Source: Oscheius tipulae | Taxonomy: Eukaryota > Nematoda > Chromadorea > Rhabditida > Rhabditidae | Length of the DNA stretch: 64,000 nt | Assembly (NCBI GenBank): GCA_037178975.1 | Contig: JASJZH010000006.1 | Coordinates: forward strand, 8,246,001-8,310,000 | Direction: 5' to 3' | Translations under genes and position numbers: made by a program | Shown: one piece after another, positions 11,662 to 23,200 of the stretch | Numbering within the stretch: the stretch's first letter is position 1 | How the letters are laid out: each line of letters begins with the position of its first letter | Notes under the pieces: generated by a model | The model's input: the letters and a program-made list of their open reading frames with translations, nothing else | Databases searched by the model: none | Told to the model about the DNA's origin: nothing

Positions 11662-13899
11662 TTAAATCTCATCGATCCTGTAGACTTTCTGTGACGGGGC
11701 GAGCCAACCCTCGTAGATGACAGTTTCTGGGGTGGTGTCGTAGTGATAGTGACCTAATCAATGGATTTAACCGTGAAAAGTGACTACATACCGGCATCAC
11801 CATGCTCTGAGAAACAATGGGTATGTTCCAGTCGAAGTTTTTGACCAGGATCATGAGAATGGAAGACAGTAGCACATACCAGTGGACCTTTCATAACGAA
11901 GTATTGAAGCCATTTGTCAATCTTCAAAAAACAGGTATCAACTTTTGGAAGTACCCACCTCCGCAGTTTCTTTCCATGGACATCCGGGAAAGTCGGGCAT
12001 AACGTGAAGCTTAGCCTCTCCCTCGTGCATAATGAATATGCCGGCCAGGGTCACTACCCTAAAAGCTTTTTCATTCATGGGAAGATGGTGAGATTCACTT
12101 GTCTCCATACTGAGCTGACAAAGAACGCCGAATGGTTTCTGGGAGATTTGTTGGTCCTTTGCGATGACTTACTTTGAAGTGAACTAAGAAAACATATAAA
12201 AAGATCAGAAACGTGAAACTTACCGACGTCGGAAGGTTGGTCGGACTCAAAGACGGCAAGATTAGCCATTAGACTGAACTTGGGAGAGTCAATCTCCTCC
12301 ATCTTATAACCCTTCTCATTCTCTTCGATTTTGGCGATTTTGGTTTTGAACTGAAAATTACTGTAATACATGAACATGTTCAGGTGAAGTTGGTTTAGAG
12401 TTGATCTAGTATCTCATACAGGAGATTTTCGTACGTAGCCCAGAAGCCCGTCAAGTTCTTAACGGATAACAGTAGTACCATCGAAATTTTTATCCGGCTG
12501 TCGCGACGACTACGTACGGACCCATTTTTTTTTGAGAACGAAAGTTAAGAAAATTTGAACAACCTTATTTGTGGCCAAGTTAGCATCAACCACCATTTCG
12601 CAGTTTACTCCAACGACAGGCCATGGCCCGGCTCCAGGTCCGAAAGCTCCAGCCAGTGGAAGCTCACATGTGGAGCAAATGTCCTGGAAGCAAGTTTCGC
12701 AAAATAAGCCGTAATTATCACCTTGAGGTCAAACTCCTTGTCTTTCTCAACCTTAGGGAACAAGTTCCCAGGTCCTCCAACTTCAGCGACACGCAGATTC
12801 TTTCCAAATCCTTTGTTTTGAAAGTTGAAGGGGGATTTTGAAATGTCTGAAACAGAAAAACTAATGTTAAAAATCAAACAAAGTACCTGGACATTTGACA
12901 ACATCGACCACTGCAGTGAGAAAGTTCTCTTTGAGAGATTTTTCAATAACAATCTTCAAATCATCAAGAGAAGGTACATGATTTTCGATGACCTTTGACA
13001 AATTTGAGGAACAATTGACCATTTCTGTGAAATAGTGTTCTGTATTAGTTTTTGTCCAAAGCGAGTGAGGGGATTGGAAATCGATAGCGACTGACCGCAG
13101 CAGAACAGCACACACATAAACCGTGACCCTTTCTTGTTATCAAAGATAGTCGCAACATCTGTATAACAAGAGAGAGGCTCATATTAAAGCAATACGAAAG
13201 TATCTAAGTAATTATTTGTACTAACTATGGTCGACAGTCGTGTTATAGGAGCAAGCCATGTATACTATTGGGCAAAGGGGCGGAACAATTTGTTTGGACA
13301 AGCAGAACTAAATTCAATCCAATGATTCCCTGGTCCATCGTCAGTATCGACGCCAGTGATGTTGCAGTATGCAGCATCTAGAGCCTCACCTTCTGCGAAT
13401 CCTAGTTTATCGTCGTTTTTTGGGTCATCTTCCATCAAGATGGCAGTGTATCTGAACATCTTCCCCGGGCAGACCAGCTTGAACTAGACATAAACTTCGG
13501 TCTCGTTCCGTATTTCGAAAAAATGCCGTTCTCTTTGAAGAAGACCCTGTTTCGAGAATGAAAAGACTTACCAACGTGAACCAGATCATCATTCAAATGA
13601 TCGGGTCTGCTAGGAGGTGTGAGATTTCTCGATCACAGGGGGTAAGCTTCTGTCTGGACAAACAGATCTGATGAGAATTTCACAGAAACGGTTTTGAGAT
13701 CATCAGACCACGCCGAATCTACTCTAAACGAGCAATAGCGGAAACTAACTTGTATATGAAGGTATAATTGCCTAATCTAAAACGCTTACAAGCGGTAACT
13801 AACCCTGTGTCTTCGGACCTGGAAAACTACAGAAATACTCGTTTTTGACAACCGTTTGTTGGTGTATCACTTCACATTGCTCGGCATCTTTCCGATAGT
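11662..13899 (-). CDS. Unrecognised Cys/His-rich protein, probably extracellular; 5' end not found
   Basis: Exons 13899-13804, 13718-13637, 13609-13576, 13483-13309 (end uncertain), 13158-13096, 13024-12887, 12846-12722, 12683-12564, 12350-12224, 12183-12173, 12114-11959, 11921-11792 and 11753-11662 give about 448 residues. Two blocks look related: DDLVHFKLVCPGK near the N-terminus and SDVVHFKLSMETSE later. The C-terminus is His-rich (TVFHSHDPGQKLRLEHTHCF, then EHGDAGHYHYDTTPE) and ends GWLAPSQKVYRIDEI. One exon is only 11 bases. Many cysteines suggest secretion, but no signal peptide was located because the first exon is missing. The junctions after 13576 and 13309 require weak donors and are the least certain. 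No family is recognised. Confidence 0.6.
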
Positions 13900-14107
13900 C
13901 TAAAAAACTTCTCATAAATTATCAGTTTTCTTAGAATAGAAATAATACTTGTGATATTGTTCTTAATAACTTTGCCGCTATTACTTAAATCATAATGAGG
14001 CATTCATAATTGATCTAATCAAAAAATTTTGAAAGAGTTAATGTCTACATGAGGACATGGATAGACGGCTTCTGACAGACAGAGGCGCGCGAACACTTTA
14101 TTATCGG

Positions 14108-15595
14108 TCAGTAGCCTAGATCAAATTCCGTAATTACAGCAAAATGGTCCGAAGGATAATCATTTTCCCATTGGTCAGGAATAGGAGTCAGAGGCTCAGA
14201 TCCACAATAGGTGTACGATGCTGTTGGTCGGGTGTTTCCTGAAAACTTCTTTAGAAATGGCCAAAATACTGAGCGTAACCTTGATATAGAATGAAGTCGA
14301 TGCGGTCTTGTGGCTCTGGAATGGTGTACTCCCATTCAGAATTGAACTTATTGACCGTGGACCAGGTGTGGCCTGCAAGAGCCACCTATTCTATTAAAGA
14401 GTTGTTGTGTCCGTCTGTAAGTAGCCTCGCTCACAGGGGGCTCAGCCCTCTCTCCCCTGCCAAAACACAGCGGCTGCTGACAGCAGTTGATGGGCTGATA
14501 GAAGTGGACATAAGCTGACAGGAGCTGACATTTTAGCGCTAGCAACAGGCGGCGCAGCCGCCATTCTAGATCGAGCCGCCGTAGATGGCTGTTTATACTG
14601 AAAGGGAGAGTTACCCAGACCGGGCCAGTATGATCCGATGCCCGACTCATATTTGTTAAAAAAGACAGAGACAGAAACAGTCCTTGAAAGAAGCATACCG
14701 GGATTTTTCACCGGATCTGGATTGAGTTCCCTGAAGGAGTCTCTGAAACCGAGATCTTCCAAGATTTTGGTAGCTGGCCATTCAAACGTCCATCCACCGT
14801 GAAGATCTCTATACACAGAACTGTTGGGGCTACAGCGTGTTTTACCTTGTAGCATCTGTCCAGTCCAGATGCGACGGACAATTGAAGTCTCCAGCAAAGA
14901 TGACAGGAACAATGTTTGACTTGTTGATCCAATGCTGCATCTTTTCGTTGTTTTGCACTTCAATAGTATTTTGATATCTCCCTGAAATAAATTCATACGT
15001 TTTCCGTAAGCTACTAACCATCTCTCTTCTGGGGATGTTCTCCAGCCATGATCTGCTCAGATTTAGTTACCATCTTATTATTTGCAGCATAGGGACCATA
15101 TGCTTTGTAGTCGAGATGAGCTGCCCAGAAGTTGAAGACTTCCCCCGAAATCAAGCTGATTTTCACCCCGATCGTCCAATTTGTTCGGGCCATGGAATGC
15201 AGATGCATCTGGTTTAAACATCAGTTATCGGCTGGTTAACAACTTACAGCATGTCTAGTGAGAATGGCGACATCTGGATAGGACATATTAAAGTCGCATA
15301 AACCAGTCCATTCCGGTCCTAACATAAGGGTGAGATTCCCGAGATGCTCTTTTGACTTGACCTCCTGCAATTACTGATAATTTCGTAGTGTTTAAACCAA
15401 CCTGTAACGCTACGACATCTGGATTGACAAGAAGAATATGTTTGGCTATTTTAAGTAGACCGTTCTCTACCTAAATAATTCAATTTTAGGTGTAAAAGAG
15501 ATAACTACCTCCTCTCCTGATAACCATATATTGAAGGTCATGACTCGTAATGAGATTGAGCTAGCCAAAACCGGCAAAAGAAGAAACAGTAGCAT
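14108..15595 (-). CDS. Secreted endonuclease/exonuclease/phosphatase (EEP) fold protein
   Basis: Exons 15595-15509, 15470-15402, 15364-15248, 15208-15019, 14981-14846, 14820-14699, 14372-14280 and 14238-14108 encode 314 residues. A signal peptide (MLLFLLLPVLASS) precedes the EEP core: MTFNIW (Asn22), NPDVVALQEV (Glu53), AGDFNCPSH (Asp186, Asn188), PQDRIDFI and the C-terminal SDHFAV (Asp302, His303). All metal and catalytic positions of the superfamily are therefore present. The superfamily includes DNase I, neutral sphingomyelinases and inositol phosphatases; the substrate here cannot be told. ATG follows ATTTTAG by one base, typical of a trans-splice site. The 326-bp intron between exons 6 and 7 contains the small Helitron-like element at 14390-14569. 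Confidence 0.8.
14390..14569 (+). mobile_element. Short non-autonomous Helitron-like element in an intron
   Basis: The left end TCTATTAAAGAG, followed by GTCCGTCTG, and the right-end hairpin GGCGGC-GCA-GCCGCC, followed by ATTCTAG, match the layout of Helitron termini (TC start, hairpin just before CTRR). Flanks are T and A instead of the canonical A and T, so one end may be mutated. 180 bp, no coding capacity. Confidence 0.45.
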
Positions 15596-15669
15596 ACTAA
15601 AATTTCATGATTTTCAACAGACGGAGTACATTTCTTTATAGAGACTCTCATTGCGAGGGGATGAGGGGA

Positions 15670-16060
15670 CAGCGAAACCATTTTTGTAGATGGGTCCCAC
15701 CACCAACTTCGCACAAAAGGATTTTTTGATATTTCTGGTTCTTTATACTTCTTTTCTCAATTTTTAAGTATATTAAATCGACTCAGCGCCAAAAACTGCC
15801 CCAGAAAGATCTAATTCGACGTCAAAATGCCGTGAATAATGAAGAAAATTTAGGAAACGTTGCTCTTATCCCTTTTCTTCTTTTCAAAATTTTCCTCTGC
15901 ATTTTTGATGTCGAATTTGACGTTTTTGTGGTAGTTTTTGGCGCTGGGTTGATTGAATACACTTAGAAACCGAGAAAAAGAGTATAAAGCACCGAAAAAT
16001 GCAAAAAATACATTTTGAGCGGAGTTCGTCGTGGGACCCTATTTGAAAAAGTGTTCGGTA
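15670..16060. repeat. Foldback (long inverted repeat) element
   Basis: Two arms of roughly 170-190 bases are imperfect inverse copies. Matching landmarks from outside in are GGGTCCCAC (15692) with GTGGGACCC (16031), and CAGCGCCAAAAACT with AGTTTTTGGCGCTG. The arms are separated by a short AT-rich centre near 15850-15890. There is no coding capacity. Size and structure fit a MITE or foldback transposon. Confidence 0.7.
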
Positions 16061-16188
16061 CATATATAAGAACAAAACAATGCTGAAAGACGCTTTAAAA
16101 GAAGACTGTGCAGTGAATTATTGATATTTCTGAATGAATTATTCATTATTTAATTGTTAGCCGTGAAGTGCGAACGCTGGTCAAAATA

Positions 16189-16748
16189 CAGAGTGGTCGA
16201 TAAGTATTGGCGCGTAAAAAATGCGTTTTTCTTCGAAATCAGCAAACTTTTTGCACATTAGGTGGCTAGATATGATGGAAAACATCTCGCAAATATATAT
16301 TTTTTTCACAGTCAGATCGAGAGATTTACTTTTAAATTTGCACAGTGGTGGAAGCTGTGCGACCGTGAAACAGTTTGTGCGGCGCAAGTGACATGTCAAA
16401 AAACGAATTACGTATAAAATTTATATGGTGTATTTCGAATGGGCTTGAACCTAAATCTCTACATTTTTAGACCAACTATGATGCCTTCGGTATTAAAATA
16501 ACGAAAAGATCTTTCTTCGGTGGATTGTTTGGGTCTCTTATTAGATTCATTTTGCCAAGGGGGTGAAAGCGGTATCTATTGTTTTCTAGACAAACCGAAA
16601 AATCTATAACATGAGAATATGTTGGTCGAGTAGAACATAAAAAAATAAATACTATTGTTAAATCAGCCTAATTACAGGCCTTTAAGATGAACTGCGGGAG
16701 ATAAGGACTCCATATGAGTAAGCGCGCCAATACTTATCGGCTACCCTG
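16189..16748. mobile_element. TA-flanked TIR transposon remnant, Tc1/mariner-like MITE
   Basis: The terminal inverted repeats read CAGAGTGGTCGATAAGTATT on the left and, reverse-complemented, CAGGGTAGCCGATAAGTATT on the right, each continuing GGCGCG: 23 of 26 positions match. Both ends are flanked by TA (16187-16188 and 16749-16750), the target duplication of the Tc1/mariner superfamily. 560 bp, without a transposase-length frame, so non-autonomous. Confidence 0.75.
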
Positions 16749-16811
16749 TAATAGGCCAATCGTACAGGGAAGCATAAGATGGTTTTCATTATCGGAATCC
16801 GTCAAATGCAG

Positions 16812-17077
16812 AACTAGATAGCATCATTGCTGAAACAGCACATGCTCGAATTAAAGCCAACTACGATTATATCTCATCGCGAAGTTGAATTTGCTATACT
16901 AACTGTTGCCTACACTATCCTTTTTCAGAACATGGAAACAGAGAGTTGAGACTTTCTGTTGAATACTATGACCAAGCTGCCAAAAACGGTCAACCTATCG
17001 TTGTAGTGGAACGTTGTTTTTTAGCAAATTCCTCTGATGAATCGCTGACGCATTTGTGTGAACGTGAACCAAAATAG
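16812..17077 (+). CDS. Orphan 3' exon pair of an unknown gene
   Basis: Two putative exons (16812-16883 and 16929-17077) with proper acceptors (AAATGCAG, CCTTTTTCAG) join in phase and encode a charged helical segment including IIAETAHARIKANYDYISSR, then RELRLSVEYYDQAAKNGQPI and a stop. Codon use looks protein-like, but no family is recognised and no upstream exon was found: the TIR element at 16189-16748 and the foldback element lie just 5'. This may be the end of a gene interrupted by transposons, or a pseudogene. Confidence 0.35.
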
Positions 17078-20000
17078 TACCGAACCAAATTCGAAACTTT
17101 ATTATACATACAGGAGCCGGTCATATGGCTCACTGTGTTCAACTAGTTCAGGCTAAAACTTAATAACTTTCGAGCACCTGAGAAGAGAACAGCTCAGCAG
17201 TATCATCAGTACAGCGAAATAGTTTTTCTTAAAGACTTCTTAAGTGAAACAATGTGGCCTAAGTCGCAACTCAAATATAATAGTTGGAACAACACGCTAA
17301 GGACTGTAAATAGGACGAAACTAGTTCTCGGGTTTGTGAGACTACTACTGACAGGACAAAGAGACTCAGTGAGCAGCTGACTCGTGTTTTTACTGTTCCA
17401 TTGTCTCTCATGAGATCTGAGATAAAAGAACACATCAGAGGGCTACTATAGAATTTGGGAAGGAAAACATGTGTTAGCACTAACATTAACCGTTTAATGG
17501 CGCTGAGACAGCAGGGCAGTTGTCGAGGCCGAAGTTTCATAGTAAAAATATTGGAGATACCCATCTAGAGACCAGTCTTTTTGCATCTTTTCCTTCGTTT
17601 TCTACTTCCGTCCACTTGTACGAGGAGGCGTAGTTGGGTGCTGAAGAAGGCAATCAGACACTTACGAGTTTAGGTGCTGTTGACGACTACCGTAAGGCTC
17701 CCGTTATTCTAATTTTGCCCATTAGGAAACAGATATTCAGACTTGTCTCTGACCCTGTTTGTCTCCAGATACCAATAACGACGTTTCTTCTTCTGATACT
17801 CATTTTGCGGCTCTCTTGTGCTTCACTTCAGCACCCGAGACTGCCACACACGTACGTATCAACATGCCTCTTACGATTTTTACCCCCTCGGCAACGCCGA
17901 ATACTGCCTATTTAAATTACTCGCACTTGCTACCAAGAGGCCCGCAATCACATTCGAAATGCATAGCAACTTGGACTGATTGTTACAACCTTTAAATGGC
18001 TCCACTTTTTCTAGACGTATAAAGTACACAATAGTCTCATTAGTGCCCGTGTTGTGCCTGTCACCAGCAGATTTGTCTCGAAATCCTCAAAATATCTCAC
18101 ACTCGCTGTTTTTCAGGAATGCATGATGGTTTTGATTTATCTCGCTGTTGGCCCGACTGCCTCACAGCATTTTGACAAGTTTTACGAGCCGTCGTCGGCG
18201 CGCGCTTTGTGCTTCCAAAATTAAAGCCGAAAAGAGGCACGCTAACCTGTCGGTCAAGAAATGCCCGATTATGTTAGCTCTGATTTGCATATCCTGTGCA
18301 TCAGTGCGCTACAAATTGGGTTTCTCGCGAGTATGCTTGTGTTGTGCATGTGTGCTCGAGACCAGTGAGCACACCTCTAGAGCCAGAAGATGAAGATTTA
18401 TGAATTTCACACTTAGACTTCCTCCCAGACCTCCTGCAACAATATTTCTGCGTCTCATGGGTGAACATGCGTCCTGCCCTTCCCTCCCCTCTGGTTAATG
18501 CTCAACTCTTCGCTTTATGGGAGCTGCTGCTGCTCGAATTCACATCTGTTGGTCTCTCTTTCGGTTCCATCATCCACGGTCAATAACAAACGACTTTGTG
18601 CCCTCTTTGATCAGCAGTCATTGCCACCTGGTGCTCTAATCGATGATTACACGTTTCCGGGGGCCCACGGAACGTGGATATGAGATCGTGGCATGATCCC
18701 CCTCACTCATGTTAATTCGTTGCCTTTTTTATGTAAACATATTTTGAGGGTGTAGGTGTTCTCTTGTCACTTTCCATTAGCTCACTTTCACTTATCCCGC
18801 AACCAAAAAACATCCCCTCGCTTATTTTGATCCTATTCTTTCAAGAGAGCCGCGTCAACTAATCTCGGATCGAAAAAAAAAGTCGCATTATCTATTAACG
18901 GGATTAATTGCTGTTCCCGATTTTGTCGGAAAATAGCGAAACTACAAAAGGAATTCACTGCCTCCCGCGTCAAGTGTGTCTCCTTGATTTTGAAGGTTCA
19001 AGTGGTCTTGTCCAGCCTCCTGCACTGCATCAACTTGCAAATCTTTCTTCTTACGAAAATGCTGCCTTTCTCTTCGGGATATCACATCCGCCATTTTCTC
19101 CTTCACGCTCACACAAGGAAACGAACCTAATCGGAGGTTTGCAGTTCATTTAATGTGATAATTAGAAAGATTGGCCGCACGGGCACACTCCTCTGCCGTA
19201 AATCTCCTCTTCTTCCTGACGTCATCCCCTTTTCTTTACTTTTGCGTCTGTTTCGAGCAGCATGTTCTTACGAAGAAAAGAAAGAGAAGCCTTGCCTATT
19301 CAGCACGCTGACAAACAATCTGATGGCCCTCAAGATTGTCTTGAAGGACTTCCATCGGATGAGCCTTGGTTGAACTTGCCCCCCCCCAACACTTTTACCC
19401 GATTGCTCATGTCTCCTTTTTTGCTGCCAGGAAATGCTCGCTTGGTGTATCACATAAAGAACAACAAGACCCCCACTTGACGTTTTGCCCCCTTTTCCGG
19501 AACAAATTATGCCACCAAAATTAGCTGGACACTCTTGCACCGAGCACTCTCTTTTGCAACCAATGTCCAGTTTTTTTTTGTCTATTTCAGTCAAGTTTTG
19601 TACAGCAAAAGCATAATTCCCTAACCAAGCCTAACTGAAAAATTCTCAAAATTGGGCCTTCTCTTTTTGCCCTCGCTCCTCTTTTCTGCATATTTTTGCG
19701 TGGGAGCCGAACTCTCAGCTGGTTCTCAACTATGGCGAGAGAGATGTTTAGAGTCTTGTATTCGGAGTGGGTATTATGAGCCACACGAACTCATCCGGAA
19801 TGCACCGCCTATCAGGCATTCTGTAGAGACTGAGGCAGCGCTTCGTCGCCTCCATTGTTCCCTAGTACGTACTGATATACCTGATTAATAGGGGCGACTA
19901 CACTAAAATAGGGGACGGACGCATTTAGAATGAACGCTTTTCACGAACGGCTTCTTCTTCCATCTTTTCGCAATAAATGCATTATAGGGGGAAGAGACAA

Positions 20001-20298
20001 AACGTGTTGAACGAGCAGTTTTCCCTCCATAATCCATATATACGCGGAAAATGTTACTAGACAGCCATCATCATCCTTGTTTTCTCGCGTTCAGCACATT
20101 GCAATCCGATACCACCTTTTTCTAATCTCGTCCTCTACAAATGCTTTGGTCTGAAGCAGTCCGCCTTTGCGTGTCTTGGACCACTTCTTGAATTTCATGT
20201 TCTTTTCCGGTGTACAAGGAGGATTCCCAATCCCTCACTCTATCTTCGTGTATTTTTCATGGCTAATTTTCAGAGGTCAGCTCCGTCCCTCTCCTTAC
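17078..20298. other. No recognisable gene
   Basis: The plus strand is pyrimidine-rich over most of this stretch and frames are short. It is probably 5' regulatory or intronic sequence of the synaptotagmin gene that begins at 20299. Confidence 0.4.
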
Positions 20299-23200
20299 AT
20301 GGAGGGGGCGTGGCTAATTTTTCTGTCGGTACTGTTGTTATTGGCTGCCCTTCTTGCCGCTCTCTGTGTCTTCCTCACCTTGAAGCTATGTCGACTGGAT
20401 GGAAGATACAAGTATTCAGGTTCGTCTATTTTTCACTGCCGATCTTCGTGGGTAGTCATTTTGTCGCATTTTGCTGCTGAGAATTGCATTAAAAATGAGA
20501 TCAAATTTGGCGGCTGCCAGCCCAGTTTTGGTAGGATATGCTCTGTCGTCAACTTCGTCTTCTCCCACAAAATCATGAAAGACTGAATGGTCTAAATTTT
20601 GGCCACGCCGGCGTTCGTTTCCACGCTTAATTGCTGCTGAATTCGCGCTAATAGCTGTATCTCTGCCTTAACGCTACTAGGCCGAGAGTGAGAATCACTT
20701 GGCCACCATGCCGACGCGGAGAAAAGACTCGATCTTTAGGCGCTTCACCATTCCAAAAGGTAAGTTTCCACACCGCTTTTTTAATGAAGTTTGCTGCTGA
20801 TCTCTCTACATGGAAAAAGTATATGTCGCGAAGCCGTACTTCTTTGGCTTCTTTAAGGAAGTAGAACGGCTTATGATATGAATCAGATCTTTTTCCACGA
20901 ATCTTTTGTCAGTCTGGGCGGGAGAAACACAGTCATATTAAAAGATTAGTCGACTCGAGAATCATTTTTTTTTTGTTCTGCGCCCCACCCGAAATTGGCA
21001 TTGGCCATGTAGCAATCAGCTAGATTGCTAGTCACTCACCTCTATCGCCATTCTATAAACTGATCTCGCGCAATGCCTTTTCCGGCCCAGAAAGGTACTC
21101 TCTCCTGTTCGCTCTCTCATGTCACGTAACAGTTAGGATGGCTTATCCGTCAGGGCGGATTATCTCTAGCTGTTTGCCATCTAGTCCTCTTGGCCGTCTT
21201 CATCCAAATCCACTTGTATATACGGGCAGTCAGTGTTACCTTATTTTACCTTATTTATATTTAATTCCTTCTTTAGAGGTGCCGACAACTCTTCCCCAAA
21301 TCAAGATCACCGTGGCCCCGAGCACTTCCGTCATGAGCATACCGAGTAAGTCTAATTTCTTGTCCGTATTTTATGGCATGCCAAAATTCAAATTTGTCCC
21401 CGTATGAATGCCCCCTGGGGAGCTATCTAATGCGATCTCCTGCTGCCATTCTTTGCAGCATTTCCGCTTTCTTTTCCGTCTTCCAATAAGCTGATTAATA
21501 TTGAGAAGATGAAAACAGTTCAGAGCAATACGCATGGTGTGAGCCTGTCACCAATCTGTTTGTTCTATCGCATTTCAAAATCAATGCAAAGCCCGTCTGT
21601 CTCCTGGCCACATGGTTTTACCTCCATTTTTGACCCACCCAAACACATAAGCTACTCTCCTTAAAGTAGTTGGTCCACTTCCAAACCGCTTCTAATTGGC
21701 CACAAATCCAAGTTTACGAGACAGGCAGAGTCGAAGATTGCTCCTTCTCGCGACTGACTCACATTAGCTCAACCGGAAAAGTAAACGAGCCATTTTGGTG
21801 TACGGTAGACGGATTCTTGAGCACCACCTATCGCGTCAAAACTTTTATGCGCATGTCTGTCTCTATGTCTTGCGTCTGTTCAGTCTTTGTTTACACAGAC
21901 ATTCAGGCGTAGAACAACCTCATTATTACATCTGTAGTTTGTCCGAAGGGGCCCTCTAACTCTTCTCTTCTTTCTTTCCGATGTTTCTTTTCTAGTTTAC
22001 GAGAACACAATCATATGATATTCATGAAATGTCCTAATGATGGGGCGCGCCTGCCTGCCAATCTCTATAAACACAGAAACTTGATGTTCTGATCCAGATT
22101 CTGCTGCGGATCACCCGCCACCAGTGGTCAAAAAATTAGTGAAGCGTCTATTGCCTCTCTGTGCCTGCTCCACTCTCTAATTGGGCTATTTGTGTCAGCG
22201 ACGGCAAGGCGACGTCCTCTGGCGCGGAAACCTTACTCATCCGTGTTGACGACGTCTACAGGATTTGGGCTGATAGCTACAATTACAGCACTTAAGTTTG
22301 CACGTTCAGGAGCGCGCGAAAAACCGGCGTAAGAAATATGATATCAAAAACCTGTTTTTGAACTGACTCTCTCTCTCTCTTGCCGCGAACAGATCAGCTG
22401 ATATTCCGGGAATCGTCCTGTATATCAAATTTCAGAAAAAGGGGTCATAATTATTTTTCTATAGCCTTGAAGCACTCTGCCAGAAGAGGCCTAATCCTGG
22501 TCCGGATGTGATCCGATATGCGCTCTCTCCTCTTTCTCTCTGCACCTATTGATCCTGTTTTTTTTTACTTTCACTACAATATTCGCGACTCCTCCCAGCT
22601 TTACCTTCAAAGTAGGCCAATTTATTGGGAGAACGGGAAGACGGAACCCCGTCCTCTTAATCATTAACACTTTGTGAGGTCGCTTCAATAATCCGACGCC
22701 TTCATCTATTCACACTCTGGTTTTAGTCGTAATTGCTCTTCCTACACAATGAAATCATTTTCTTCTTCCATCAGACTCGGAAATCCAGAGAGAGAGAGCC
22801 TTTTTAGAGATGAACGGCTCTTACAAAGCGCGGGTAATGTGGCGGGACGGCTGCAGCCCACCGTGGATGGAGCGCTCAGGTCGCCATTCAAACAGAAGCA
22901 GCCTCTGTACCTCGCCGGCAGTTGCCAGCACGTGAGTATCTTTTACTTCCCTCTCACAGACCCTAAATCTCAAATTTCGTTTCAAATGCTTCACGTTTCC
23001 AGGTCGGAAAGTTGCGATCTGCTGAACGACGATCGTCGTAGCTCCACGCGCAACAGTCTCTTCCTCTTCAATCTGGATTGTCCTGAAGACGGTCAAGTAA
23101 GTTGAAAAAGGTGGACTCCCAAAAAGGATAGATAATTAGGGAAACGTCGTAAACGTGTGTATCCGACGAACCGGAAGCAAGAAAAAGGCATTCTTTAGTG

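Noticed and set aside
22749..23105. 118-codon plus frame covering two synaptotagmin linker exons
   Set aside because: The spliced reading (22775-22931 joined to 23003-23096 in another phase) uses good splice sites and leads in phase into the C2A exons.
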